Shown one piece after another: positions 1-10,380 of a stretch of DNA of 64,000 nucleotides (positions within the stretch are counted from its first letter, which is position 1; every line of letters starts with the position of its first letter). The stretch is from assembly GCA_032209605.1 (NCBI GenBank), contig JASFXZ010000014.1, forward strand, positions 2,004,912 through 2,068,911, given 5' to 3'. The translations under genes and the position numbers were made by a program. The notes beneath the pieces are model-generated. The model worked only from the letters and a program-made list of their open reading frames with translations. It ran no database searches and had not been told where the DNA came from. The stretch is from Mactromeris polynyma. Lineage: Eukaryota > Mollusca > Bivalvia > Venerida > Mactridae.

Positions 1-1810
1 CACTGGATTGTTGGAGCTGGACAAGTGATGTCCTGATACGCAGGTCGTACATACGGTCTATCAACTTTGTATAAGTACTCATTTCGTTCCTGGCTTAGTC
101 AATGTGGTTGAATAACTAGTAGGAGTACAGCTTGTGTGAAGCTGTACGGGTTAAAGTTTCTTCATTGACGCAAAAAAAAAACTATCTGCAGAACACCTTG
201 CATGTACAATAAATATATGTTTTGCGTTGACATTATTTAATTGTTTTTGAACTATTATATTAATGCTATTTCTAATGTTATACGGATGTTGCAATTGTTT
301 AGACAAATCACCTGTATAACTTATATAAAATAAATTGAAAAGCATTAAAATTCATAGTCATTTTATAAGTTTTATATTGTTATTTTTCTGCAAAAGAGAA
401 ATCATTCTGTGAATAATGCAGACGTAATACTCAAAGTACAAGAGCAAAGCTCGATATTTTGCAAAACCTTTTGTTGACGACTTCATAATTATTACTAGTT
501 ATTAATATATATATAATTGCTTTGCTCAGTATTTGAAATGATATTATACAATCTTTAAAATATCTGAACCAGGCATTAGTATAGTCAATGACGTAAACGG
601 TAGAAAAATAAAAAATAAAACTAGAATATAAAGTCCTACATGAATGATTATTATGATGTTTTATGGATGCTAGGTTCATATTTCAGAACAGATTAGATTT
701 ATGAACGCAGAAAAAATGCGTGAATCAACCATGACTTAGTGTTGATATAATATATATATATATACAGTCCCGTAGCTTGAGGCAAAACTGATTTAACCGA
801 GGGAACGGATGCGGGGTCTGGGAGTGTCCTCTCCCAGGGGGGATGCGTACAGAAGGGTTCACCTGCGTTTTCTGTTTATTTAATGTACCAGTGAAGTGAT
901 TTATCAAGTGCAATTTTGTTTTATTGTAATCGTATGAATCGAAAGCAATGGCAATTTTTGATGTCCCACAGCTGAAAAATGTCCAAGTAGTCGATTGGCA
1001 TGTTTTGTGTACAAACCAAACCAAACTAAGTGCCAAACCATTAAGACTATAGTCCTCCACGATTGTTTGGAAATTTTAACCAACGCAGCTGCCTCGGTGT
1101 GCCTCAGCATAGCGACGCCCTGGTATATACAATTTTTTTTCCCCCGTTTACTTAAGAGTTACATATAAAAAGTATTATAATACTGCAAAGAAAAATCCAG
1201 TTATTTCATTGGTTAAAGGCTCGCATATAGGATTTTATATACACGGCGCTGACAGGGTATATGACGTCCGAACTCATTTCCCCTTCATGCGCCTCGTGGC
1301 GATTTTCGCTGACGGCTCGACTCGAAAACTTGTATCTCTTGATGTATGCAAGTTACTAGAAATTGACAATTGATATTCACACATGATTCAATAAATATTG
1401 AACAGATTACATGTGTGCTAGTATAAATATTCAAAACGATAGATTTTTTAAGGTTTGAGCAAAATTCAGTTCGATAAAGTCCATGAGATCAGACGTTTGA
1501 AAATAAAAATAAGAGTGCACGCGCGCGCTTAACCATGTGTATTGAGGTACCTTATGGGGTAATGCAATTAATTTTTAGGCAATATAACGAGTGAGTGAAA
1601 TAAAAATATTTGATCTACAGCAAGTAATTCCCGATATATTTTAAAAGGAAAACGTTTTAATTACTGATATTATACATTACTAAAACACTCTAAACAATTT
1701 TATGAACATAAAAGGGCAAAAATGCACAGATCTAATTCTTAGATCTAGAGCTAGGCATTGAAACATCGCTTAATTCTTATGAAAACACGGATTTGCAGTA
1801 TTATAAATTC
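1..1810. other. AT-rich stretch without a recognisable gene
   Basis: No open frame here resembles a known protein and none has flanking splice signals that extend it. The only structure I can name is a short (TA)n run near 745-764, followed by a C/G-richer patch (about 770-860). No RNA gene or paired inverted repeat was seen. Confidence 0.5.
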
Positions 1811-1931
1811 GTTATACAGGTTGTTGACATGGTATATGGGAGAATATAACCAGTCTGCGATTCATATAACCCGAGGCGTAAGCACACACTGGTTATATTC
1901 CCCCATATACCCTGTCAACAACCTGTATAAC
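1811..1931. repeat. Short foldback element (about 120 bp hairpin)
   Basis: The left arm begins GTTATACAGGTTGTTGACA and the right arm ends with its reverse complement TGTCAACAACCTGTATAAC. The arms are about 44 bp each and include matching GGTATATGGG and GAATATAACCAGT blocks, separated by about 33 bp. It looks like a tiny non-autonomous inverted-repeat transposon; no target duplication is evident. Confidence 0.8.
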
Positions 1932-3162
1932 TAATACAATATCATTGAACCAGTAATACCAATGCCTATAAAGACGATGCTTTTCTTTAATCATTGCTAC
2001 AGAACGATGATTGTCAAACTCATTTATATACTTGACTTAAACATAAATTAAGAAATAAGTACCCATAATTGCGATTGGTATCGATCCGGGTTATTAAGCA
2101 CATGTTTATTGCTCAATACATTTAAATGAAATACGTTCTACATTTGTTCAAAAGTTAAAAAATATTTAGTTAAGAAGTCAAAACTTGTTCGATGTATAAG
2201 CTATCTCTTTCCAACCAATTTTTATGTAGAATTTTTTTCCATTTGTCTGTTTTATGTTTGAACTATTCCATATAATTTCTTTAGGAAGGTTGCTTATTGA
2301 ATTTGTTTGATTGAGCACCAGGATGCAGAGAAATGTAAAATTAAATTTCAGTTTATCTGCATCTGTTTTACAAGTATTATACGTATTTAAAAACATTTTT
2401 TTAAGTTCAATGTTATAAATTATTTTGCATTTAGCATTATTTCCGGTATGATTCTTTTGACCAAGCTGACCTTGACAGAATTTAAGAATGAATCGATATC
2501 TAACATTTTCGATCCTTCATATGTTTGGAAAATCATATTTCGGGATATTTTATGAGGTTAAGAATCTCACAGAAAGTCAAACATAAGAGTTTTATTTTTT
2601 TAATTCTCTTGGATTATTTAAAACTGTGAGTGGGTACACTAATTCCGGGAATGCAAACGTTTTTATAAATAAGTCGCACAGTAAACTCTCACGGAGTGTA
2701 ATTTATTGATTCACAAATTTAATGTTACCACGGACATATACACCATTTTATATTGCTATTACGAATTATTCAAACAGATTTATAAATCCTTCTGTATGAT
2801 GATAATAAATGAATTATATTAGTTCATGGTATTTATGGAATATCAAGTATACACCACATACATTTTACATGTTCTGTACTGTAATATATTATGTTCAATT
2901 GTGTGACCACTACCTCTATCTCTGCGCTGAATAAAACAAAATGTTTATCACAATTGAAATTAAGCTGCTGCTAAAGAAAATACGACACAAGAGTCGCGAT
3001 ATGGTCTGAAAGAAGACATTAATTTCATGAAGCTTTACACTATAAATGCAGTCTACATTTTACCACCATAAACCATGATCCAGTCACGGACATATAGACA
3101 TATGGTTTATGTGTCCGTGGTCCAGTGAACAGTTAGATTAAGATAATATCTTAAGAGACCAC
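1932..3162. other. Non-coding stretch, one small hairpin
   Basis: No gene is supported. A small imperfect hairpin lies at 3085-3119, with arms starting CACGGACATA and ending TGTCCGTG. A similar CACGGACATATA word also occurs near 2730 and near 49705, so it may be a fragment of a dispersed repeat. Confidence 0.45.
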
Positions 3163-3351
3163 GGTACTGTTTTACTAACATTCTTACGTTTTTCGTAAGT
3201 TTTTGCGTAAATTATCAATTTACGCAAACCTTACGCAAAACTTAAGTCCGTTTTATTAAACCTGCGTAAGTTTTTTTCCACTTACGTGAAATGTGTTCGT
3301 AACTCTTCAATCAGAGGTATAAATTTTGATGAAATATCGCTTAAAGTAGAC

Positions 3352-3424
3352 AGTAGCAATAGCTCAATTGGTAGCGCTTCCGTCTAGTAACTTCGACCAA
3401 TAGATAGGTTGTGAGTTCGAGACA
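3352..3424 (+). repeat. tRNA-like (SINE head or tRNA pseudogene)
   Basis: An A-box-like TAGCTCAATTGGTAGCGC and, about 50 bp downstream, a B-box-like GTGAGTTCGAGAC have the spacing of a Pol III internal promoter. The acceptor stem does not pair and no clean cloverleaf forms, so this is a tRNA-derived repeat or pseudogene, not a working tRNA. Confidence 0.5.
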
Positions 3425-3810
3425 CATTCCAGTCTCCTATTTTTATGGACGATATGATTTGTTATCCCTTACTCATTGCTTGTCGTTTCTGTCTGTTTTT
3501 TTTTGTTATCGTCTAATTCTTTTGTCGTTAAATCAAACTTGTTTAATGATGGCTATAGCGTCGTCGCTAAAATGTTCATTTGAACCCCTTACGTTCAAGT
3601 AGCAATATCAACTTTGTTCCATATACTGTGTAGCGATAAATTTACATGTAAATCTACTGCACGATGGTATCGTGCACTGAGTGAATACACATGTTACACA
3701 ATGTTTTTAATTAATGATATTCGAACGAACATTAATTTGTATGAGACGTGTAAGTACAACTGTAGATGACCAACGAAATATATAATATTGTAATGAAAAG
3801 AAAACCACTA

Positions 3811-3894
3811 CCTCCCGATGGTCTCGAACTCAGACCCAAAACTAAAAATTGCATTGTAAGACGCGGACCCGCTATACTATGAGCTATCACGGCT
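3811..3894 (-). repeat. tRNA-like (Val-UAC-like) SINE head
   Basis: On the minus strand an A-box-like TAGCTCATAGTATAGCGG is followed by an anticodon-like loop CTTACAA (UAC) and a strong T-arm with GGTCTGAGTTCGAGACC. The spacing between anticodon and T-arm is too long for a tRNA-Val, so I read it as a degenerate tRNA-derived repeat. Confidence 0.5.
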
Positions 3895-4228
3895 GTTAAT
3901 TTAATGAAACAATAAATAGGGTTGCTTGTTATTTGATTTACCTATTTGATCAATCAAGGTGGTCAAACCATGAAACATTGCATGATTTCACTCTCAACTT
4001 ATCGTGGTATACTTTATTATGACTAATTCCAACCTTGTCCAGATTATGTTACACATTTTACCTTCAAATGGTTGATTCACTGTTGTGACAAACATAAATT
4101 AGCCTGACATCCTGATAAATGTAACGAATATTTTCAGACTCATAGTCTGTTTTCATATTCTCAGGAAGTACTCATCGAGTTGTATTTAATGCATCGTGGG
4201 ATTGAGTTGTGACGTAATAATACAAGGG

Positions 4229-5235
4229 AGCTTTGTAATGCCACGTATAGGCCGTGTCGCATATAGTTCACATACGAGGCGAATTTGTGCGGCGAAAAGG
4301 CATGGTCATGCCGCATATAGCTGTTTAATGTCTTGTGCTAATGAAAGTCATCACCATCATCACCATCTGTTCTAATTAAAATAATACATGTTCCTCAAAC
4401 TGCCATAAAAACATTAAAAAAGAAAATAACTGTGTGTCACCTGAAATATATTCCCCACATCAGACAGTTGACAATTTTTTAGGACCAGTTTGGGGTATGT
4501 TTAATAAAATAACAGAATACAATATGCTAAAATGAAATAAACAGTTTGGTTTAATGTTGCTTGATTAAAATTCTACTAACAGTTTCGAGCCGATAAAAGT
4601 GAGCAGCCATTAACATATTATTTGATCGCATCGCCACAGCCGTAGACGGTCGGACCCGGGATCAAACTCGCGATCTTCGGACTGGAATTTTAGTGCGATA
4701 CCGGCTGCGCTAGACGTGGATTCGTGAAAAATCATCATTATTTTCTTAACAGATAGCACCAATTTGCGTTAGCAATTTACATGCTTTTGTCGCAACTGAT
4801 AGAAATGTTTACAAATGTGTTTAAACTTATTATTTCTGTGAGGTTTCTTTAAAATCCACAAGTTGGTCATATATGTAGAAGGCGAAGCGCTGACAAAGCA
4901 ACGTATATGCACACTATAATGCATTTGTACATAAATGGGTCATAACTGATTCGACTGACAGTGGTTTAGAAACATTGATACATAAGTCAATTTATCTCCT
5001 TTTCAAAATTAACTTTTTTGATATTGTTTTCTTCTTCAAATACACAGTTCAAAAACATCTTTAAGAGAAGTGAGCTTAATGCGGCGACGAGGCACATGTC
5101 CGCCGCTAACGTGAACTTAATGCGGCGCTCTTCGCTGCATATAGTTCACACATGAACTTATTGCGGCGTTCTTCGCCGCAGGTAGTTCGTGCGCGAACTA
5201 TATGCGGCACGGATTATATGTGGCACTACAGAGCT
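4229..5235. mobile_element. Nested inverted-repeat element (about 1.0 kb)
   Basis: The left end starts AGCTTTGTAATGCCACGTAT and the right end is the inverse of AGCTCTGTAGTGCCACATAT. Both arms continue with a shared GCATATAGTTC block for about 55 bp. The right portion (5070-5235) has several GCGGCG / TATATGCGGC words. There is no coding capacity. It lies within the larger 3163-5667 element. Confidence 0.6.
4643..4718 (-). repeat. tRNA-like segment
   Basis: On the minus strand, TCTAGCGCAGCCGGTATCGC (A-box-like) is followed by GCGAGTTTGATCCCGGGTCC (B-box-like and a pairing T-arm). The 5' end does not form an acceptor stem with the 3' end. It is probably a SINE head. Confidence 0.45.
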
Positions 5236-5667
5236 TATCGTGTAAAAAACATGTGATGCTAGTAATACATAAACTGTACAATTTAGTGTTACTTACCTTC
5301 GTCATCGCTGAGATAGGGTGGCTCCTATCTGTACGAGGCTTAATATCATTAACTATTAAATCATAAACTACGCCAATCAGATATCGTGATAAACTGTACT
5401 TTTCTATAACTTCACGATCCGTCTAACATGTCAGGCATTTATCTTAAATGTCGAGCTCTTCGAGCGTTCATACGGTCGGCCATTTTTACGCAAAACGTAC
5501 AGCTTTACGGTCGGTTATTTCTAACGTAACTTTACGCTCTAACTTACGCAAATACCTACGTACGCAAGTATTAGTGAAACGCATTTACGTAGAAATTTCG
5601 TACGTACGCAAAAACTTACGTAAATCTTTGATTTACGCAAGCGTAAGTATGTTAGTAAAACGGTACC

Positions 5668-5705
5668 CAGGTGTGCTTCTGGAACTGGGGCATCTTCTGT
5701 ATCAT
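5668..5705 (+). repeat. SINE fragment, left of the hAT-like insertion
   Basis: This piece (GGTGTGCTTCTGGAACTG and on to TTCTGTATCAT) matches the reverse complement of the SINE body at 22850-22885 and 45515-45545. It continues at 7905 on the far side of the 5706-7904 insertion. Confidence 0.75.
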
Positions 5706-6323
5706 CAGGGTTAGTACATACCGGGTTATGAATCGGACTATATAACGCTATCTCTTATCGATTTATCCTGCCTCGGCTCGCGATTTTACCTAGCGTAAAT
5801 TTCACGATATGGTAGATAACACGCTTTAAGCAGACGACGTGTTTATGTGTAAATATTTGTATACTGACAATTAATTGCTATATTTTTTAAAACAAAGAAA
5901 TGATGACTTAGGAAAAATATCATCTTAAGTAAGACAGTATATTGTTATTTAAATAATTGATTCTTTCTAAATATCTGGACAATTTGAGCACTTATGACCT
6001 AGTGCAACGCACAAACTTATATATGATATTTGTGTTTTCTAGTAATTGAAGAGTTTTAATTGCTTAGTTATACCATTATAACACTTACAAAATACTACAT
6101 AAAAGAAAATTGACCGTCCCCCATTGTGTTTCACAAGTCTGGTCGCTCACATTCGAATCGTTAACTAGGAATTAATTACGCATAGCGAGGTCTTAAATAT
6201 ATACATATCAACGAAGCAATACATATCTCATCCAGAATAATCAATAAAGTTGCAAAAGAATGCGTTTTAATTAGTTGATTTTACATTTTGTCTTCGCTGT
6301 AACAAAACATTAATTTGCAAATT

Positions 6324-6395
6324 GCACCCGAAGTGTAGTGAGTCACGTGATCATCCGAGGCACCCGAAGTGTAGTGAGTCACGTGATCATCCGAG
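6324..6395. repeat. Two exact 36-bp direct repeats with AP-1/E-box word
   Basis: Two adjacent copies of a 36-bp unit each contain TGAGTCACGTGAT, which overlaps an AP-1 site (TGAGTCA) and a CACGTG E-box. They lie in the left part of the hAT-like element. Function is unknown. Confidence 0.8.
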
Positions 6396-6411
6396 GCATG
6401 ATAAACTATGG

Positions 6412-6630
6412 GACTTTTCAATCCCACTTTTCAAATGAAGACTTTTCAACCCCAGGACTTTCAACCCCTGATTTCAAGACTTTTCAACCCCTACCTGTTG
6501 AGACTTTTCAACCCCTAGTTTGAATATGTTCAACCCCTAGTTTGATTTTTTTCAACCCCTACATTTATCTTTTTCAACCCCTATTTCTAAGACTTTTCAA
6601 CCCTTATATCGAAGACTTTTCAACCCCTGT
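6412..6630. repeat. Left subterminal array of GACTTTTCAACCCCT
   Basis: About nine spaced copies of a 15-bp word, GACTTTTCAACCCCT or close variants, lie in one orientation with variable spacers of about 8-12 bp. The same word occurs in opposite orientation at 7548-7724. The symmetric placement in the hAT-like element suggests subterminal transposase-binding sites, by analogy with the subterminal motifs of the maize Ac element; this is inference. Confidence 0.8.
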
Positions 6631-6654
6631 GTTTCAGATAAGTGTATTGTTTGG

Positions 6655-6684
6655 CCTGGGACCAATATATATATTGGTCCCAGG
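6655..6684. repeat. 30-bp perfect palindrome
   Basis: The half-site is CCTGGGACCAATATA, followed immediately by its exact reverse complement. It sits at the inner edge of the left 15-bp-motif array. Confidence 0.9.
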
Positions 6685-6929
6685 TTTGGCATAATATTTT
6701 TATTGTTTATAAAGATATTTCAAACATAACAGATCAAATGATGAAATGTGATAATTCGAAAATTCCTTTAATTTGTCATTATATTTTATTTGATCATCAC
6801 AATAATTAGCAAATTATTACTTTAATACAATTAAAGATTACACATGTTGTGCAAATAGATCCTTTATTTTTTTAAATATTATTTATATGTTTGTTTGTGT
6901 ATATATGCTTCATAAGTATTCATTTTGTA

Positions 6930-7443
6930 TGGTGGCATATTACTGCCACCAGTTAGCATGATAGCGTTCGCGCATTAATTCGTGTTAACCACTTAATTAT
7001 TACGATAATTATCTAGCTATCTAGTTAATATTTGTGATAAATTTTCGGTATATGAACTTGAGTTATTAAGTAACATAATAAGTGGTCAACTAGATAAGAT
7101 TCGTGTTACCACTTACATCTAGAAGCCAAAATTGCATTTATAAATAAGTGGCAACACGAATCTTAAGTGAAATTCGCGAATTTGAGTTACTAAGTAACAT
7201 AATAAGTGGACAACTAGATAAGATTCGTGTTACCACTTAAATCTAGTGTAATACATCATAAAAGGTAAGAGGTGGCAGTACTGGGCACTTTCAAGCCTGT
7301 TTCTAGTTGTATGATATTTATCTTACCGAAAATTTATCACGAATATTAACTGATAGCTAGATAATTATCGTAATAATTAAGTGGTTAACACGAATTAATT
7401 CGCGAACGCTATCATGCTAACTGGTGGCAGTAATATGCCACCA
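6930..7443. mobile_element. Palindromic TA-flanked MITE (514 bp) nested in the hAT-like element
   Basis: The inverted arms are about 120 bp and nearly perfect. The left begins TGGTGGCATATTACTGCCAC and the right ends with the inverse. TA lies flush on each side (6928-6929, 7444-7445). The interior holds a duplicated block of about 60 bp (7061 and 7191) beginning GAGTTA.TAAGTAACATAA. No coding capacity. Confidence 0.85.
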
Positions 7444-7547
7444 TAATTTTGGAATGTAAATAAACTTAAAAAAATAAACTTAAACAACGTGTTTGTCAAC
7501 ATTTTTCCAGGTAACAAATGTGATAATTGTCCAATTAAAACATATTC

Positions 7548-7724
7548 GAGGGGTTGAAAAGTCTTGGTTTATTAGGGGTTGAAAAGTCTTGATTTTAACA
7601 GGGGTTGAAAAGTCTTAGGCTAATTAGGGGTTGAAAATGACAGTGGGGTTGAAAAGTCTTGGATATTTTACCTTAGGGGTTGAAAAGTCTTGGGGTTGGA
7701 AAGTCTTGGGGTTGAAAAGTCTCG
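7548..7724. repeat. Right subterminal array of AGGGGTTGAAAAGTC
   Basis: About eight copies of AGGGGTTGAAAAGTC, the inverse of the left-array word, with variable spacers. This makes the hAT-like element a foldback structure with repeated subterminal sites. Confidence 0.8.
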
Positions 7725-7904
7725 ATACCAACTAGTTTAGTTTATTAGTTTATTAACGTCTCATCATATATATACATGTATACACAACATTATCAATTAC
7801 ATAGGATAAAATATGCCATTCTAGTAAGAAGTATAAGAGACGGGCAATACATTGCACAACTATGATACAACGTCCGATTCATAACCCGCTATGTACTAGC
7901 CCTG

Positions 7905-8000
7905 GTATCATGCACTATCCTCCAAAAATCTAAAATGACTATCATTCTTCCGGAGGCGTCGCCCATATGGGAAACCGGTGGCGACGATAAATAAACGCAT
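7905..8000 (+). repeat. SINE fragment, right of the hAT-like insertion
   Basis: It begins GTATCATGCACTATCCTCC, continues with AAAATCTAAAATGAC, and matches the reverse complement of the SINE copies near 22760-22855 and 45468-45525. It is the continuation of the piece at 5668-5705. Confidence 0.75.
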
Positions 8001-8020
8001 ATACCAAAACAAACATGATG

Positions 8021-8857
8021 AAATAAAGTCATGCTTGAGAAACACGAAAAATCGGTCAATGGCGCTACCGCTAAAGTCTCAATTTTCACTGCATAATACT
8101 TGTACTACAATTATTTATTCAGTTCTAACATTTCTGGAAACTTTCCAGGCTACGAAAAGACGAAATGGTATCAGCACATGCTGCTTATTATTATCGAAAC
8201 ATACATAATACCATTTTACTATTATTTGTGTTAATGTGTATGTTATCGTGATACAATATGAAAACGAATACTGGAACAATTCAGACTTTTTAACACTGAC
8301 AAATGCATAATATTATATACATGTATAAAGTGATCAGGGTGGCAAGCTTTACGGTCTTTTTGGCGGGTTTTCACTGCCCTGCTGCACTACATTTGCGTTT
8401 CCATTTTCGACCCTAGGTTGATTGTTTACGATCAAATACAATAACTACTCTATATACCACTCGTTGTAGTTTAATGCGCAAAATATATTTACACATAAAT
8501 GTCCATGTTGCAAGTGGAGTGAGTGTCATTACAAAAGGTAAAATGTTGATATCTGGCACATGCATAATGTAACCTGCTTGCACCTACGTGATACTGTTTT
8601 ATCAAAAATATGTAAGGCATTTTTTAGGCATCTGAATAACAACTAAGTAGTTATGTTTCAAATTTAAATATCTCTTTCAGAAACATGATATGCCTTATAA
8701 CAATGAGTTGCACAAACTGATATCATGTGTGCACTCAACGTTTAAAGATTTGCTTTTTTGAACAATACTTGATCAGACGATATATATTCGCTGGAGACAT
8801 GTCTTACGGTAGCGCCAGTGACCGATTTTTCGTGTTTCTCAAACTTGACTTTATTTT
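8021..8857. repeat. Inverted repeat pair (arms 8021-8073 and 8804-8857)
   Basis: The left arm contains GAAACACGAAAAATCGGTCA and the right arm its inverse, TGACCGATTTTTCGTGTTTC, with GGCGCTACCG/CGGTAGCGCC at the inner side of the left arm and outer side of the right arm. The region between has no coding frame. This could be an inverted-repeat element or two oppositely oriented repeat copies. Confidence 0.6.
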
Positions 8858-9607
8858 ACTTACTCGCATTACTGTTTAATGTAAATACATTTACTACTCT
8901 CTATACCATTCGTTCTAGTTTGATACGCATAACATATATGCACTTAGCCCAAGTTCTAACGCATCACGTTGGGTTTGCGTGATTTCGGAAGGACGAACGA
9001 GGGCTTGAATATATAGTATCATAGTAAAAAAGCAAACAATAAACTAACACAGTTAACACAAAAAAAGAAATAAGTGCATGAATAAGGCCCAATAAATTAA
9101 CTTGTTTAAAAGGCAAAGACATTTTACTGAAGAAATAACGAATACTTGTAATAAAAGTTCAATTTCGTAAGCTAAAAAACAAAGCAATTTGCTCTATGTT
9201 ATTAAGTACTGAACGCGTGTAAGGCATCTATGGTTTATGTTTTTCAAGCATTACATGAGTTCATTTACCTGTTGTCGAGACGAGGGGCGCTTCCGGTCTT
9301 TTAAAATTTACAAATTTTACTTAGATCCACGTGGAAATCTCGCGTAACAAGCTCACATAAATAACGCCGTTGTTAGATTCAATTAATTATCTTAAGAAGT
9401 ACAAGATATTTTATTATGTTCCTACAGGAAATGCAATGTTTGCCATATTTATAAAAGGGCATACTATTTTAGTGGACGAATGGCCCTCGCATATTACTTT
9501 TAGACCATTTTTCACTCAAAACATAATGTTTTAACGACTGTTATACACAACAACACAATAAGAAAAAGAAATCATGTGAAAGACATCTTGTCAAAAATAA
9601 CGACATT
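8858..9607. other. Non-coding stretch, nothing recognised
   Basis: AT-rich sequence with no supported gene, RNA or paired repeat. Confidence 0.4.
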
Positions 9608-9834
9608 CGAGCATTCGTTTCTCGTCTAAATGTGACGTCATTTCAAGAAAACGCAAAATATGATGTCACTTTTTGCAAGCAGGAAACAATATTAACTCCA
9701 TATGGTGGATTCCTTTTCATATTGTTATATGGGGCAAATATGGCTTACTGTCAGTATATTGTGACGTCACTTGTAACGTTTTATGGAAATGACGTCACTT
9801 CAAGTAGAGGTTGGAAATCGAACATCGGCGCTCA
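9608..9834. mobile_element. CRE-rich inverted-repeat MITE, copy 1
   Basis: This copy ends with the family terminus GGCGCTCA; its left end is degenerate. It contains three TGACGTCA palindromes (9633-9640, 9762-9769, 9790-9797) and the family core TTCATATTG...ATGGGGCAAATATGG. An open frame over this copy is not a gene. Confidence 0.75.
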
Positions 9835-10095
9835 TTTAGTGACCTATCTTCAAGATCAAGCAAATGTTTCAGTTATCAACCATGCAATCATAATAAAAAG
9901 TCCTTTCTCAATCAAACAAACTGTCAGACTTCAGAATAAAAAGTTATTTATAGTCGAACTTAAAGACTAACAAGACTAACTCAGCGTTTAAATATTATAC
10001 ATTGACACAAAAATGGATTGAATAAGTAATACAATCATAACTATTGAACATCTAAATGAAAAATCTCATCCCCAGTGGGATTTATGGAAAATGTA

Positions 10096-10380
10096 CAGTG
10101 AATCCTCGATAATAAGACCACCATTTGGACCCTTGAAAACTAATCTTAATACTGAGGTGGTCTTAATATTGAGATTGAATAAAGAGCAAAACAGTGAAAA
10201 TTGTATTCTTAATTATAACCTCACGTCCACTTCAATAATAAGACCAGCTTATTAGGACCACAATTTTCAAGTCCATTGTCACTGTTTTTCTCTTTGTTTA
10301 TCCTCAGTATTAAAACCACCTCAATAAGTAGTCCTGTTTTCAAGGGTCCCAATGGTGTTCTTAGTATTTAGGTTAAACTG
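10096..10380. mobile_element. CAGT...ACTG MITE, copy 1
   Basis: It starts CAGTGAATCCTCGATAATAA and ends AGGTTAAACTG, flanked by TA on both sides. The interior has the family words AAGACCACC, GGTGGTCTTAATATTGAG and AATAAAGAGCAAAACAGTG. The CAG-start and TA duplication fit the Tc1/mariner (pogo/Tigger) group; this assignment is inference. Confidence 0.8.

Larger units (their letters stand above)
3163..5667. mobile_element. 2.5 kb non-autonomous element with long terminal inverted repeats
   Basis: The left end reads GGTACTGTTTTACTAACATT and the right end is the inverse of GGTACCGTTTTACTAACATA. Both ends continue for roughly 130-180 bp as arrays of short TTACGTAA/TTACGCAA-type words (3163-3300 and about 5490-5667). 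No transposase frame is present inside. The interior carries three tRNA-like segments and a nested inverted-repeat element (4229-5235). A flush target duplication was not found, so the exact ends and the superfamily are uncertain. The right end abuts SINE sequence that begins at about 5668. Confidence 0.65.
5706..7904. mobile_element. hAT-like non-autonomous transposon (2.2 kb)
   Basis: The terminal inverted repeats are 33 bp with 31 identities. The left starts CAGGGTTAGTACATACCGGG and the right is the inverse of CAGGGCTAGTACATAGCGGG. The CAGGG terminus is typical of hAT elements. A direct repeat GTATCAT lies flush on both sides (5699-5705 and 7905-7911). Joining the flanks restores a continuous SINE body that matches other copies in the window, so the empty site is known. 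hAT duplications are usually 8 bp, so a 7-bp flush duplication is slightly atypical. There is no transposase frame. Inside are inverted subterminal arrays of a 15-bp motif (6412-6630 and 7548-7724) and a nested palindromic element (6930-7443). Confidence 0.85.

Noticed and set aside
9632..9970. 112-codon open frame
   Set aside because: Most of it lies in a CRE-rich MITE copy; no homologous peptide is kept in other copies.
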